A stretch of 64,000 nucleotides of DNA, from positions 186,001 through 250,000 of the forward strand of contig NZ_CP145607.1 in NCBI RefSeq assembly GCF_036884275.1, written 5' to 3'. Position numbers and translations under genes: made by a program. The notes beneath the pieces were generated by a model that saw nothing but the letters and a program-made list of their open reading frames with translations, had not been told where the DNA came from and did not search any database. This DNA is from Sphingomonas kaistensis. GTDB taxonomy: Bacteria > Pseudomonadota > Alphaproteobacteria > Sphingomonadales > Sphingomonadaceae. Numbering within the stretch: position 1 is the first letter of the stretch; every line of letters begins with the position of its first letter. Below, in pieces: positions 8,339 to 16,990 of the stretch.

Positions 8339-9253
8339 GTGACAAACATCGATATCGTCCCCGATAGCGAGCGCACCGGCCTGATCGGAGCGCTTCCCGC
8401 TGCGGCCCGGCCCTATGCCAGCCTGATGCGGCTCGACCGGCCGATCGGAACCTGGCTGCTCTATTGGCCCTGCGCCTGGGGGCTGCTGCTCGGCGGGGTG
8501 AACGGGCGTTGGGATCTGCTGCTCTGGTTCCTGCTCGGCGCGTTCGCGATGCGCTCGGCCGGCTGCGCTTATAACGATCTCATTGATCGCGACCTCGACC
8601 GGCAGGTTGCCCGCACCCGCTTGCGTCCGCTCGCCAGCGGCCGGGTCACGCCGCGCGCTGCTTGGGTGCTGATTGCCTTGCTCTGCCTCGTCGGACTGTT
8701 GGTGCTGCTGCAGCTTCCTCTGGTCGCCCAACTGACCGCTATCGCCAGCGTCGCATTGGTCGCCGCCTACCCCTTCATGAAACGCATCACCTGGTGGCCG
8801 CAGGCCTGGCTCGGCCTCGTCTTCAGCTGGGGCGCCTTGGTCGGCTGGGCGAGCGTCAGCGGGGGTCTCGACCCCGCCGCCTGGTGGCTGTGGGCGGCAA
8901 GTGTGTTCTGGGTGGTCGGCTACGACACGCTCTACGCGATCCAGGACAAGGAAGACGATGCGCTGGTCGGCGTGCGCTCATCGGCCCGCCGCCTCGGCAG
9001 CAAGGCGGCGCTGGGGGTCGGCATCTTCTATCTCCTCGCGGTGATCGGGTGGAGCCTCGCCATCTGGTCGGTTCGTCCCGAACGCCTCGCCCTTCTCGCC
9101 CTCGCCCCCGCCGCGCTGCACCTGTTCGGCCAGGCCTTCCGCGCCGACCCCGACGATGGTGACAAGGCGCTCGCGCTGTTTCGCTCCAACCGCTTCACCG
9201 GGTTGCTTCTGGCGCTCGGTTTCGCCGCCGTAGGGTTGAGCCAGGCCGCGTAA
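8339..9253 (+). CDS. ubiA: 4-hydroxybenzoate polyprenyltransferase
   Basis: Integral membrane prenyltransferase that attaches the polyprenyl tail to 4-hydroxybenzoate in ubiquinone synthesis. The first aspartate-rich motif is NDLIDRDLD (79-87) and the second lies in YDTLYAIQDKEDD, both needed for Mg2+-diphosphate binding. Eight or nine hydrophobic helices fill the 304 residues. The start is GTG at 8339. The NDxxDxxxD/YD..YA.QD pattern is that of UbiA rather than of the chlorophyll or heme A prenyltransferases. Confidence 0.94.
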   Translation: MTNIDIVPDSERTGLIGALPAAARPYASLMRLDRPIGTWLLYWPCAWGLLLGGVNGRWDLLLWFLLGAFAMRSAGCAYNDLIDRDLDRQVARTRLRPLASGRVTPRAAWVLIALLCLVGLLVLLQLPLVAQLTAIASVALVAAYPFMKRITWWPQAWLGLVFSWGALVGWASVSGGLDPAAWWLWAASVFWVVGYDTLYAIQDKEDDALVGVRSSARRLGSKAALGVGIFYLLAVIGWSLAIWSVRPERLALLALAPAALHLFGQAFRADPDDGDKALALFRSNRFTGLLLALGFAAVGLSQAA

Positions 9254-9269
9254 GCGCTACATCACGGCG

Positions 9270-10616
9270 ATGTTGAGCGAACCCGAAGCCGCCGATCTCG
9301 CCGTCGCCCTTGTCGAAGCCGCCCGCACCGCCGGTGCCAGCGCCGCCGACGCGATGATCGGGATCAGCCGGTCGAGCGGCATCTCGGTCCGCCTCGGCGA
9401 ACTCGAAGACATCGATCACAGCGAATCCTTTGAAGTCTCGCTCCGCGCCTTCAACGGGGATCGCTCCGCCACCGTCTCCTCGGCCAGCCTCGACCGCGCC
9501 GGCTTCGCCGAACTGGCCGAACGCGCCATCGCCATGGCCCGCCAGGCCCCCGAAGATCCGTATGCGGGCCTTGCCGATCCCACGCTGCTCGGCAGCGGTG
9601 ATCCCGTCGATCTCGGCCTGTTCGATCCCACCGTCGCGCCGCTGACCGAGCTCGAACAACGCGCCCGCACCGCCGAACAAGCTGCCCGCGCCGTGCCGGG
9701 CGTCAGCAACAGCAACGGCGCTTCGGCCAGCAGCGGGCAGAGCCTGGTCGCGCTGGCGACCTCCACCGGTTTCTCGCGCGCGGTGCGCTCCAGCCACTTC
9801 GGCTGCTCGGCCAGCGTTATCGCCGGGGACGCCGGCGGCCTGCAACGCGATTATGCCTCGCACAGCACGCGCTTTCTCGAAGACCTCGATGCCGCCGAGG
9901 ATATCGGCCGCAAGGCCGGTGAGCGCGCCGTCGCTCGCCTTAACCCGGCCCGCCCGGCGTCGGGCGCTTGCCCCGTCATTTTTGATCCGCGCGTGTCCTC
10001 ATCGCTGCTCGGCCATTTTGTCGCGGCGATCACCGGCAGCGCCATCGCGCGCAAGACGAGCTTCCTCCAGGATGCGCTCGGCACGCAGCTGTTCGGCCCC
10101 GGCATCATCATCCGCGACGATCCGCTGCGCCAGCGCGGCCTGCGCAGCCGGGCAACCGATGGCGAAGGCCTGCCCTGCCGTCCGCTCGATCTCGTCGCCG
10201 ACGGCGTGCTGACCACCTGGCTCGCGACGACCGCCGACGCGCGGCAGCTCGGCATCCAGCCCACCGGCCACGCCAGCCGCTCGGTCGGCGGCAGCCCCGG
10301 CGCGGGGCCATCCAACCTGATGCTGATGCCGGGCGCAAAGAGCCGCGAGGAATTGCTCGCCTCGGTCCCGCGCGCGATCCTCGTTACCGAATTGATCGGC
10401 CAAGGCGTCAACCCGGTCACCGGTGATTACAGCCGCGGCGCGGCGGGCTTTCTGGTCGAAGGCGGTGAGATCGGCGCGGCGGTGGCAGAGATCACCATCG
10501 CGGGCAATCTCAAGCAGATGTTCGCCACGCTGGAGCCGGCGAGCGACCTCGAACTGCGCCGCGGGATCGACGCCCCGACCCTGCTGATCCCCGAGATGAC
10601 GGTCGCCAGCGCCTAG
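9270..10616 (+). CDS. pmbA: TldD/PmbA family protein, PmbA (TldE)
   Basis: A 448-residue PmbA/TldE homologue. In gamma-proteobacteria TldD and TldE form a heterodimeric zinc protease that trims unfolded peptides such as microcin B17 precursor and CcdA; TldE lacks the metal-binding motif, and no HExxH is seen here. Family features include the N-terminal helical domain, GISVRLGELED, and the C-terminal DYSRGAAGF..EGG segment. No tldD lies in this window, which is common because the two genes are often separate. Its TAG stop shares a CTAG with the mrp stop on the other strand. Confidence 0.9.
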   Translation: MLSEPEAADLAVALVEAARTAGASAADAMIGISRSSGISVRLGELEDIDHSESFEVSLRAFNGDRSATVSSASLDRAGFAELAERAIAMARQAPEDPYAGLADPTLLGSGDPVDLGLFDPTVAPLTELEQRARTAEQAARAVPGVSNSNGASASSGQSLVALATSTGFSRAVRSSHFGCSASVIAGDAGGLQRDYASHSTRFLEDLDAAEDIGRKAGERAVARLNPARPASGACPVIFDPRVSSSLLGHFVAAITGSAIARKTSFLQDALGTQLFGPGIIIRDDPLRQRGLRSRATDGEGLPCRPLDLVADGVLTTWLATTADARQLGIQPTGHASRSVGGSPGAGPSNLMLMPGAKSREELLASVPRAILVTELIGQGVNPVTGDYSRGAAGFLVEGGEIGAAVAEITIAGNLKQMFATLEPASDLELRRGIDAPTLLIPEMTVASA

Positions 10617-11554
10617 GGAAGTTGCGCCAGCATCGCTTCGGCCAAGGTCCGGAACGCAGCCGCCGCCGGCCCCTCGCCCCCCGCCGGTGGCCGGCCCGCA
10701 TCGCTTTCCGCGCGCAGGCTCGCCGACAGCGGCAAGCGCCCGAGAAAAGGCACGCCCATCTCCGCCGCCGCCGCTTCCGCCCCGCCGCTTCCGAACGGAT
10801 CGGACGTCTCCCCACAATGCGGGCATTGATAACCCGCCATATTTTCGATGATCCCCAGCACCGGCACGCTGGTCTTGCCGAACAGGTCGATCGCCCGCCT
10901 GGCATCGATCAGTGACAGGTCCTGCGGGGTGGAGACTACCACCGCCCCCACCGGGCGTGACTTCTGGATCAGCGACAATTGCACGTCGCCGGTGCCGGGC
11001 GGCAGGTCGACGATGATGATCTCGGTCCCCGACCAGTCGCCTTCGACCAGCTGCGCCAGCGCGCCCGACGCCATCGGCCCGCGCCAGGCGAGCGCATGGC
11101 CGGGACTGACCAGCTGCCCGACCGACAGCATCTTTACGCCCTGGACCTCGACCGGAATGAGCTGCTTGTCCTTGGCCTCCGGTCGCTCGGAGGTGCCAAG
11201 CAGGGTCGGCTGCGACGGGCCGTAAATATCGGCATCGATGATCCCGACCTTGTGCCCCATCCGCGCCAGCGCGACGGCGAGATTGACCGAGACGGTGGAT
11301 TTGCCGACCCCGCCCTTCCCCGCGCCGACCGCGATCAGCTTGGGGCCGGCGGCCTTGCTCGCGGTCATCGCGACCCGGACCTCGGTTACCCCTTCCTCGC
11401 TCATGGCGATCGCCTTGAGCCGCCCCTCGAGCGCCGACCGCTCCGCCTCGCCCAGCCCGGTCGCATCGACCACCAGGGTCGCCACCTCTTGCGCAAGCCG
11501 GGTCGAGCGAAGGCGGGCCGCGTCGGCGCCGAACAGGGAGGGATCAAGGGTCAT
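10613..11554 (-). CDS. mrp: Mrp/NBP35 family Fe-S cluster carrier ATPase
   Basis: A 313-residue deviant-Walker P-loop ATPase of the Mrp/ApbC type, which binds a [4Fe-4S] cluster at the dimer interface and passes it to apo-proteins in the cytoplasm. The nucleotide loop is GKGGVGKST (79-87), preceded by a short MIP18-like N-terminal region, and the cluster cysteines are in YQCPHC near residue 247. The frame is open to 11590, but MTLDPSLF at 11554 begins a normal family N-terminus. It converges on pmbA with both stops in one CTAG. Confidence 0.92.
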   Translation of the reverse strand: MTLDPSLFGADAARLRSTRLAQEVATLVVDATGLGEAERSALEGRLKAIAMSEEGVTEVRVAMTASKAAGPKLIAVGAGKGGVGKSTVSVNLAVALARMGHKVGIIDADIYGPSQPTLLGTSERPEAKDKQLIPVEVQGVKMLSVGQLVSPGHALAWRGPMASGALAQLVEGDWSGTEIIIVDLPPGTGDVQLSLIQKSRPVGAVVVSTPQDLSLIDARRAIDLFGKTSVPVLGIIENMAGYQCPHCGETSDPFGSGGAEAAAAEMGVPFLGRLPLSASLRAESDAGRPPAGGEGPAAAAFRTLAEAMLAQLP

Positions 11555-11647
11555 GCGAAGCGCAGTTAGGCCTCCGCCGACCCGGCACAAGGTCTCATTG
11601 TGTCGCCCCCACTGTTAAATGCCGGGGCTGCATCTATATCTACCCCC

Positions 11648-12784
11648 ATGAACATGACACCGGGGTGGGCGGCACGCGTGCGCGGCCTTTTTGCGGACAA
11701 CAAGGGACCATGGGGTTCGGGCAGCGGGCCGACTCCGCCGCCGAGCAGCGGAAGTGGCTCGGACAACCCGGGTCCGTCCAGCCCGTGGGGCTCGCCCGGC
11801 ACCTCGCGTCCGCGCGGGTCCAGCGGCAACGTCACCAGCCTCGACGATTTCCTCGCCCGCGGCCGCGCCCGTTTCGGTGGCGGCGGCGGTGGCCGTGGCC
11901 GCGGAATGACCACTCCGCCCAGCAAATCGCTGATTGCGTGGGGCTTGCTTGCGGTGGTCCTGCTGTGGCTGATCTTCACCAGCTTCCATCGCATCGCGCC
12001 TGAAGAACGCGGCGTCGTCACCCAGGTCGGCCGCTATAGCCGTACCCTCGGCCCCGGCATCAGCATGACGCTCCCCGCCCCGTTCGAACGGGTGCAGAAG
12101 GTCGATGTCGAAAACATCCGCAACATCGATCTCGGGTCGACGACCTCCGAGACTCTGATGCTGACCGGCGACCAGAACATCATCGACATCGCTTATTCGG
12201 TTCGCTGGAATGTCCGCGACCCCGAGCTTTTCCTGTTCGAGATCCAGAATCCCGAAGAAACCATCCAGCAGGTCGCGGAAAGCGCGATGCGCGCTGCATT
12301 GTCGGCGGTGACCCTCGATGCCGCGATCGGCGAAGGTCGCGGCGAGATCGAGAATCGCGTCCAGGAAAACATGCAGGCCATTCTCGACAGCTACAAATCG
12401 GGCGTGCTGATCCAGGGTGTCGCGATCAAGCAGGCCGACCCGCCCGCCGCCGTCAACGACGCCTTCAAGGCGGTCAGCGCCTCCCAGCAGGCGGCGCAGA
12501 GCGACATCAACCAGGCCCGCGCCTACGCGCTCCAGCTGGCCCAACTCAGCCAGGGTGAAGCCACCGCGTTCGACAAGGTCTACGAGCAATATCGCCTTGC
12601 CCCCGAGGTCACCCGCCGCCGCATGTATTACGAAACCATGGAGCGCGTCCTGTCCAACGTCGACAAGACCATCATCGAAGCGCCGGGCGTGACCCCCTAT
12701 CTGCCGCTTCAGCAGACCCGTCCGCCCGCCGCGGCGATCGCCGAACCGGGTGCCCAGGCGCAGAGCGGGGGAGCCGGCCGATGA
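11648..12784 (+). CDS. hflK: FtsH protease modulator HflK
   Basis: Membrane-anchored SPFH/prohibitin protein that forms, with HflC, a large periplasmic cage around the FtsH protease. The 378-residue product has a Gly/Ser/Pro-rich cytoplasmic N-terminus (about 20-85), one transmembrane helix (about 92-112, LIAWGLLAVVLLW) and an SPFH domain starting at RIAPEERGVV. The MNMTPGW start at 11648 is preferred over the open frame back to 11600. hflC overlaps its stop by ATGA, and degP follows, so three envelope quality-control genes are adjacent. Confidence 0.94.
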   Translation: MNMTPGWAARVRGLFADNKGPWGSGSGPTPPPSSGSGSDNPGPSSPWGSPGTSRPRGSSGNVTSLDDFLARGRARFGGGGGGRGRGMTTPPSKSLIAWGLLAVVLLWLIFTSFHRIAPEERGVVTQVGRYSRTLGPGISMTLPAPFERVQKVDVENIRNIDLGSTTSETLMLTGDQNIIDIAYSVRWNVRDPELFLFEIQNPEETIQQVAESAMRAALSAVTLDAAIGEGRGEIENRVQENMQAILDSYKSGVLIQGVAIKQADPPAAVNDAFKAVSASQQAAQSDINQARAYALQLAQLSQGEATAFDKVYEQYRLAPEVTRRRMYYETMERVLSNVDKTIIEAPGVTPYLPLQQTRPPAAAIAEPGAQAQSGGAGR

Positions 12785-13644
12785 TCGATACCCTGTTCCG
12801 CCGCCCGATGATCGCGGTGATCGTGGTCCTCGCCTTGCTCTTCACCCTGCTGTCGAGCGTGGTGATCGTTCCCGAAACCCGCCAGGCGCTGATCGTCCGC
12901 TTCGGCAAGCCCGACCGCATTCTCAACCGCACCCGTGCGGGCGAGGTGATCGGCGGCGAGGGCGCCGGCATCGCGATGAAGATACCCTTCGTCGACGACA
13001 TCGTGTGGATCGACAAGCGCGTCCGTGACGTCGACATGGAGCGCCAGATGGTGCTGTCGACCGACCAATTGCGGCTCGAGGTCGATGCCTTTGCCCGCTA
13101 CCGCGTCGTCGATCCGCTGCGCATGTATATCCGCGCCCGGTCGGAAGAGCGGGTCAGCGACGCGCTGCGGCCGATCCTCGGCTCGGTGCTCCGGAACGAA
13201 CTTGGCCGCCGGCCCTTCGCCGATCTCTTGAGCCCCGAGCGGCAGGGCGCGATGGACAGCATCCGCAGCAATCTCGATTCCATTGCCCGGCAATATGGCG
13301 TGCAGATCATCGACGTGCGCATCAAGCGCGCCGACCTGCCCGACGGCACGCCGCTGCAGTCCGCCTACGACCGGATGAAGACCGCGCGCGAGCAGGAAGC
13401 CCGTTCGATCCGGGCGACCGGTGCCAAGCAGGCGCAGATCATTCGCGCCGAAGCCGATGCGCAGGCCGCCAACACCTATGCCAACAGCTTCGGCAAGGAC
13501 CCGGCCTTTTACGACTTCTATCGCGCCATGCAGGCCTATCAGCGGACCTTCGTGGGCGAGGATGGCAAGGCCCGTCCGACCAATGTAATCCTGTCGCCGC
13601 AGAATGAATTTCTGCGGGAATTCACCCGGGGGGGTGGTCGCTGA
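12781..13644 (+). CDS. hflC: FtsH protease modulator HflC
   Basis: Partner of HflK, 287 residues, with an N-terminal signal anchor (about 10-30) and an SPFH domain beginning near IVPETRQALIVRFGKP. The C-terminal coiled-coil region (EQEARSIRATGAKQAQ, about 205-240) is typical of the cage-forming helices. Start ATG at 12781 lies within the ATGA overlap with hflK, so the two are translated together and should be made in equal amounts. Confidence 0.95.
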   Translation: MIDTLFRRPMIAVIVVLALLFTLLSSVVIVPETRQALIVRFGKPDRILNRTRAGEVIGGEGAGIAMKIPFVDDIVWIDKRVRDVDMERQMVLSTDQLRLEVDAFARYRVVDPLRMYIRARSEERVSDALRPILGSVLRNELGRRPFADLLSPERQGAMDSIRSNLDSIARQYGVQIIDVRIKRADLPDGTPLQSAYDRMKTAREQEARSIRATGAKQAQIIRAEADAQAANTYANSFGKDPAFYDFYRAMQAYQRTFVGEDGKARPTNVILSPQNEFLREFTRGGGR

Positions 13645-13649
13645 TGGCT

Positions 13650-13675
13650 GTCAATCGCGCGTTCAGGCGGTTGAC
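13650..13675. other. Imperfect dyad between hflC and degP
   Basis: Left arm GTCAATCGC (13650-13658) and right arm GCGGTTGAC (13667-13675) pair at 8 of 9 positions plus one G-T, with an 8-base loop. It begins 5 bases after the hflC stop. No T-run follows. It may be a weak terminator or RNA hairpin, and its right arm also reads as a TTGACC that could serve as a -35 element for degP. Confidence 0.35.
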
Positions 13676-13724
13676 CTAGCAAGAAAGCAACAGGCCTCAC
13701 CTCTCAAGGGAAGTTGAAGAGCAT

Positions 13725-15287
13725 ATGAAGTTCGCCAAGGAGTTTCCCAGAGTGCGCTATGCCTATGGTGTCGCGGCTGCCCTGCTGATCGGCGGGAGCG
13801 CTTTCTCGATTGTCGCTCCCGGTCCGGTGGGCGCGCAGGTCGCCCAGAATTCCCCCGCGGCGATGCCGCCGCGCGGTGCGCCGGTGTCCTTCGCCGATCT
13901 GGCCGCACGGCTCCAACCGGCGGTGGTCAACATCCAGACCAAGCAGCGCGTCCCGGTCCGGCAGGGACAAAGCGACCCGCTCGCCGAATTCCTCCGCCGC
14001 TTCGGTCAGCCGGGGCAGGGTCAGGGTCAGGGCGACGCCGCCCCGCAGACCCGCGAATCCGGGTCGCTCGGCTCGGGCTTCTTCATCTCGGCCGACGGCT
14101 ATGTCGTCACCAACAACCACCTGATCCAAGGTGCCGGCGGGACCGGCACGGTGGACAGCGTGACGGTGATCATGACCGACCGCCGCGAGCTTCCCGCCCG
14201 CATCATCGGCCGCGATCCGGCCAGCGACCTCGCCTTGCTCAAGGTCGAGGGCAACGGCTTCCCCTTCGTCAGCTGGGGCGACAGCCAGCGCGCCCGGGTC
14301 GGCGACTGGGTCATGGCGATCGGCAATCCCTACGGCCTCGGCGGTACCGTCACCGCCGGCATTATCTCGGCCCTGCATCGCGGGATCACCGGGGCCGGCG
14401 CCTATGACCGCTACATCCAGACCGATGCCAGCATCAACATGGGTAATTCGGGCGGCCCGATGTTCGATCTGAACGGCAACGTCATCGGCATCAACTCGGC
14501 GCTGATCAGCCCGACCGGCGCCAGCGTCGGCATCGGCCTCGCCATTCCGGCCGAGCTTGCCCGCCCGGTGATCGACAGCCTGCGCCGCGGTCAGCGTCCG
14601 CAGCGCGGCTATCTCGGCATTGGTCTGCTCCCGCTCGACGAAAGCAGCGCCGCCGCGCTCGGCATCGCCAAGGATCGCGGCGAACTGGTCCGCTCGGTGG
14701 TCGAAGGCCAGCCCGCGGCCCGCGCCGGCCTCCAGCAGGGCGACGTGATCGTCCGTGTCGGCGGCCGCGACGTCACCCCGGACGAGACGGCTTCCTACCT
14801 CATCTCCAACGTCACCCCGGGTCAGCGGGTGCCGATCGAGGTTATCCGCGACGGTCGCCGCCTCAGCCTCAATGCGGTGGTCGCGCAGCGTCCGACCGAC
14901 GAGGAACTGGCCAGGATCAGCGGCGCAACGCCCGAAGGCCAGGGCTTCGACCCGAACGACCAGAACGCCCCGGCAGTGCCCGCGGGCCAGGCGCTGGGCT
15001 TGTCGCTCCAGCCGCTTACCGCGGACATCGCCCGCGCGGTGAACGTGCCGGCGACCACCCGCGGCCTTGTTGTCACCAACGTCGATCCCAACAGCGACGC
15101 CGCTGAAAAGGGCATCCGCCGCGGCGACGTCATCCTTTCGGTCAATCGGCAGCCGGTGACCACCACGGCGCAAGTCGCCGCGGCGGTCGATGCGGCACGC
15201 CGCGCCGGTCGCACCGCGGTGCTGCTGTTCGTCAAGCGGGGCCAGTCGCCCGAGCTTCCGATCGGCGTCGATATCGTCAGCCGCTGA
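13725..15287 (+). CDS. degP: Periplasmic serine protease of the DegP/HtrA (Do) family
   Basis: A 520-residue envelope protease/chaperone. The N-terminus has basic residues and a hydrophobic stretch (about 16-38), a signal peptide or anchor ending near GAQVAQ. The triad is His132 (TNNHLI), Asp168 (ASDLALL) and Ser242 (GNSGGP). Two PDZ domains follow, about 275-370 and 420-510, the second with RRGDVILSVN. This is the DegP/DegQ layout for degrading or refolding misfolded periplasmic proteins. A good AAGGGAAG lies before the ATG. It follows hflK-hflC by 80 bases. Which of DegP or DegQ it matches best cannot be settled by eye. Confidence 0.92.
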   Translation: MKFAKEFPRVRYAYGVAAALLIGGSAFSIVAPGPVGAQVAQNSPAAMPPRGAPVSFADLAARLQPAVVNIQTKQRVPVRQGQSDPLAEFLRRFGQPGQGQGQGDAAPQTRESGSLGSGFFISADGYVVTNNHLIQGAGGTGTVDSVTVIMTDRRELPARIIGRDPASDLALLKVEGNGFPFVSWGDSQRARVGDWVMAIGNPYGLGGTVTAGIISALHRGITGAGAYDRYIQTDASINMGNSGGPMFDLNGNVIGINSALISPTGASVGIGLAIPAELARPVIDSLRRGQRPQRGYLGIGLLPLDESSAAALGIAKDRGELVRSVVEGQPAARAGLQQGDVIVRVGGRDVTPDETASYLISNVTPGQRVPIEVIRDGRRLSLNAVVAQRPTDEELARISGATPEGQGFDPNDQNAPAVPAGQALGLSLQPLTADIARAVNVPATTRGLVVTNVDPNSDAAEKGIRRGDVILSVNRQPVTTTAQVAAAVDAARRAGRTAVLLFVKRGQSPELPIGVDIVSR

Positions 15288-15296
15288 CCTCTCGCC

Positions 15297-15351
15297 TATC
15301 CGCCCGTCCCTCGCTAGGCTGCCAAGCACAAGCGAGGGACGGGAGCGGATA
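15297..15351 (+). other. Long hairpin over the start of the HerA-like gene
   Basis: Left arm 15297-15315 pairs with 15331-15342 and 15345-15351: twelve uninterrupted base pairs (CCGTCCCTCGCT with AGCGAGGGACGG), a 2-base bulge (15343-15344), then seven more pairs (TATCCGC with GCGGATA). The loop is 15316-15330. The structure begins 10 bases after the degP stop and runs through the probable ribosome-binding GGGAG into the A of the next ATG. It may terminate degP transcription, or hide the start of the downstream gene, or both. No T-run follows, which speaks against a simple intrinsic terminator. Confidence 0.7.
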
Positions 15352-16982
15352 TGGCCAGCATCTTCATCGGCGAACGCAGCGGCGGGGCAGCCCCGCAACA
15401 ACTCGAACTCAAACGCGCCAATCGCCACGGCCTGATCGCCGGCGCGACCGGCACCGGCAAAACCGTCACGCTGCAAGGCCTGGTTGAAGGCTTCTCCGCC
15501 GCAGGCGTCCCGACCTTCGTCGCCGACGTGAAGGGCGATCTCGCCGGCCTCGCCATGGCCGGTTCGCCCACCGCCAAGACCCACGAGATCTTCGCCGCCC
15601 GCGCCGCCGAGCTTGGCATCACCGACTGGCAATATCGCGATTGCCCTGTGCAATTCTGGGACCTGTTCGGCGAGCAGGGCCACCCGATCCGCACCACCGT
15701 CAGCGAGATGGGACCGCTGCTGCTCGCCCGGCTGATGAATTTGAACGAGGTGCAGGAAGGCGTCCTCACCATCGCCTTCCATGTCGCCGACAAGGAAGGG
15801 CTCCTCCTCCTCGACCTCGACGACCTCCAGGCGATGCTGGTCGCCTGCGGCGAGCGGGCGGACGAACTGACGCTCGAATATGGCAATGTAGCCAAGCCTA
15901 CCATTGGCGCCATCCAGCGCAGCCTGCTGCAACTCCGCAGCCAGGGCGGCGATCATTTCTTCGGTGAACCAGCGCTCGACCTCGAGGATTTCCTGAAGCT
16001 CGGCGAAGACGGCCGCGGCATCGTCAACATCCTCGCCGCCGACAAATTGATGGCGAGCCCTCGGCTTTATTCGACCTTCCTCCTGTGGCTGCTGTCCGAG
16101 CTGTTCGAGCTGCTTCCCGAAGTCGGCGATAGCGACCAGCCCAAGCTCTGCTTCTTCTTCGACGAAGCCCATTTGCTGTTCGACGACGCCCCGCCCGCGC
16201 TGCTGGAAAAGGTCGAGCAGGTGGTGCGCCTCATCCGCTCCAAGGGCGTCGGCGTCTATTTCATCACCCAGAACCCGATCGACATCCCCGACAAGGTCGC
16301 GGGCCAGCTCGGCAACCGGGTGCAGCACGCGCTGCGCGCCTTCACCCCGCGCGATCAGGCGGCGGTGAAAAGCGCGGCGGAAACCTTCCGGCCGAACCCG
16401 GAGGTCGATGTCGCCAGCGCGATCACCCAGCTTAAGGTCGGCGAAGCGCTGGTCTCGCTGCTGCTTCCCGACGGCAGCCCCTCGCCGGTCGAGCGCACGC
16501 TGATCCGCCCGCCATCGACCCGCGTCGGGCCGTTGTCGGCGCAGGAGCGCGCGATCTTCATCGGCACCGATGCCATCGGCAGCAAGTATGACACGCTGAT
16601 CGATCGCGACAGCGCCGAGGAGATCCTCAAGGCCAAGGCCGGTGAAGCCGCCGCCGCCGCCGAGGCCGCGCGCGCGCAAAAGGAAGACGCCAAGGCCGCT
16701 GCGTTGCAGGCCAAGGAAGACGCCCGCCTCGCCAAGGAACAGGCCCGCGCCGACCTCGCCGCCCAGCGTGAGGCCGACCGCCAGCAGCGCGAAGCCGATC
16801 GTCAGGCCGAGCGCGCGCGGGTCGCTGCCGAGCGCGAAGCCGCACGTCAGGCCCGTGAGGCGGCGCGTCCCACGATGTTCGACAAGGCGGTCCAGTCCGC
16901 CGCCCGCTCCGCCGCGTCCTCGGTCGGCCGCTCGCTCGGCAACCGCCTGCTCCGCGGCATTCTCGGCGGCCTCCTCAAATAA
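15351..16982 (+). CDS. HerA-like helicase/ATPase, DUF853 family
   Basis: A 543-residue P-loop ATPase of the DUF853 group, related to the C-terminal part of HerA/FtsK-like DNA translocases. Walker A is GATGTGKT (31-38) and Walker B is the CFFFDEAH segment near residue 268; FITQNP (about 304-309) is a typical sensor region. The C-terminal 100 residues (about 425-520) are Ala/Arg/Glu/Lys-rich and predicted to be a charged coiled coil, ending in a Gly/Leu-rich tail. The cellular role of this family is not known to me; DNA translocation is assumed from fold. A long hairpin covers its start. Confidence 0.88.
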   Translation: MASIFIGERSGGAAPQQLELKRANRHGLIAGATGTGKTVTLQGLVEGFSAAGVPTFVADVKGDLAGLAMAGSPTAKTHEIFAARAAELGITDWQYRDCPVQFWDLFGEQGHPIRTTVSEMGPLLLARLMNLNEVQEGVLTIAFHVADKEGLLLLDLDDLQAMLVACGERADELTLEYGNVAKPTIGAIQRSLLQLRSQGGDHFFGEPALDLEDFLKLGEDGRGIVNILAADKLMASPRLYSTFLLWLLSELFELLPEVGDSDQPKLCFFFDEAHLLFDDAPPALLEKVEQVVRLIRSKGVGVYFITQNPIDIPDKVAGQLGNRVQHALRAFTPRDQAAVKSAAETFRPNPEVDVASAITQLKVGEALVSLLLPDGSPSPVERTLIRPPSTRVGPLSAQERAIFIGTDAIGSKYDTLIDRDSAEEILKAKAGEAAAAAEAARAQKEDAKAAALQAKEDARLAKEQARADLAAQREADRQQREADRQAERARVAAEREAARQAREAARPTMFDKAVQSAARSAASSVGRSLGNRLLRGILGGLLK

Positions 16983-16990
16983 GGCGTTTC

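Noticed and set aside
13704..16679. A 991-codon open frame on the minus strand opposite degP and the HerA-like gene
   Set aside because: It is a shadow of two well-supported genes; the translation is Gly/Ala/Arg/Asp-rich without domains, as expected from the strong GC3 bias of the real genes.
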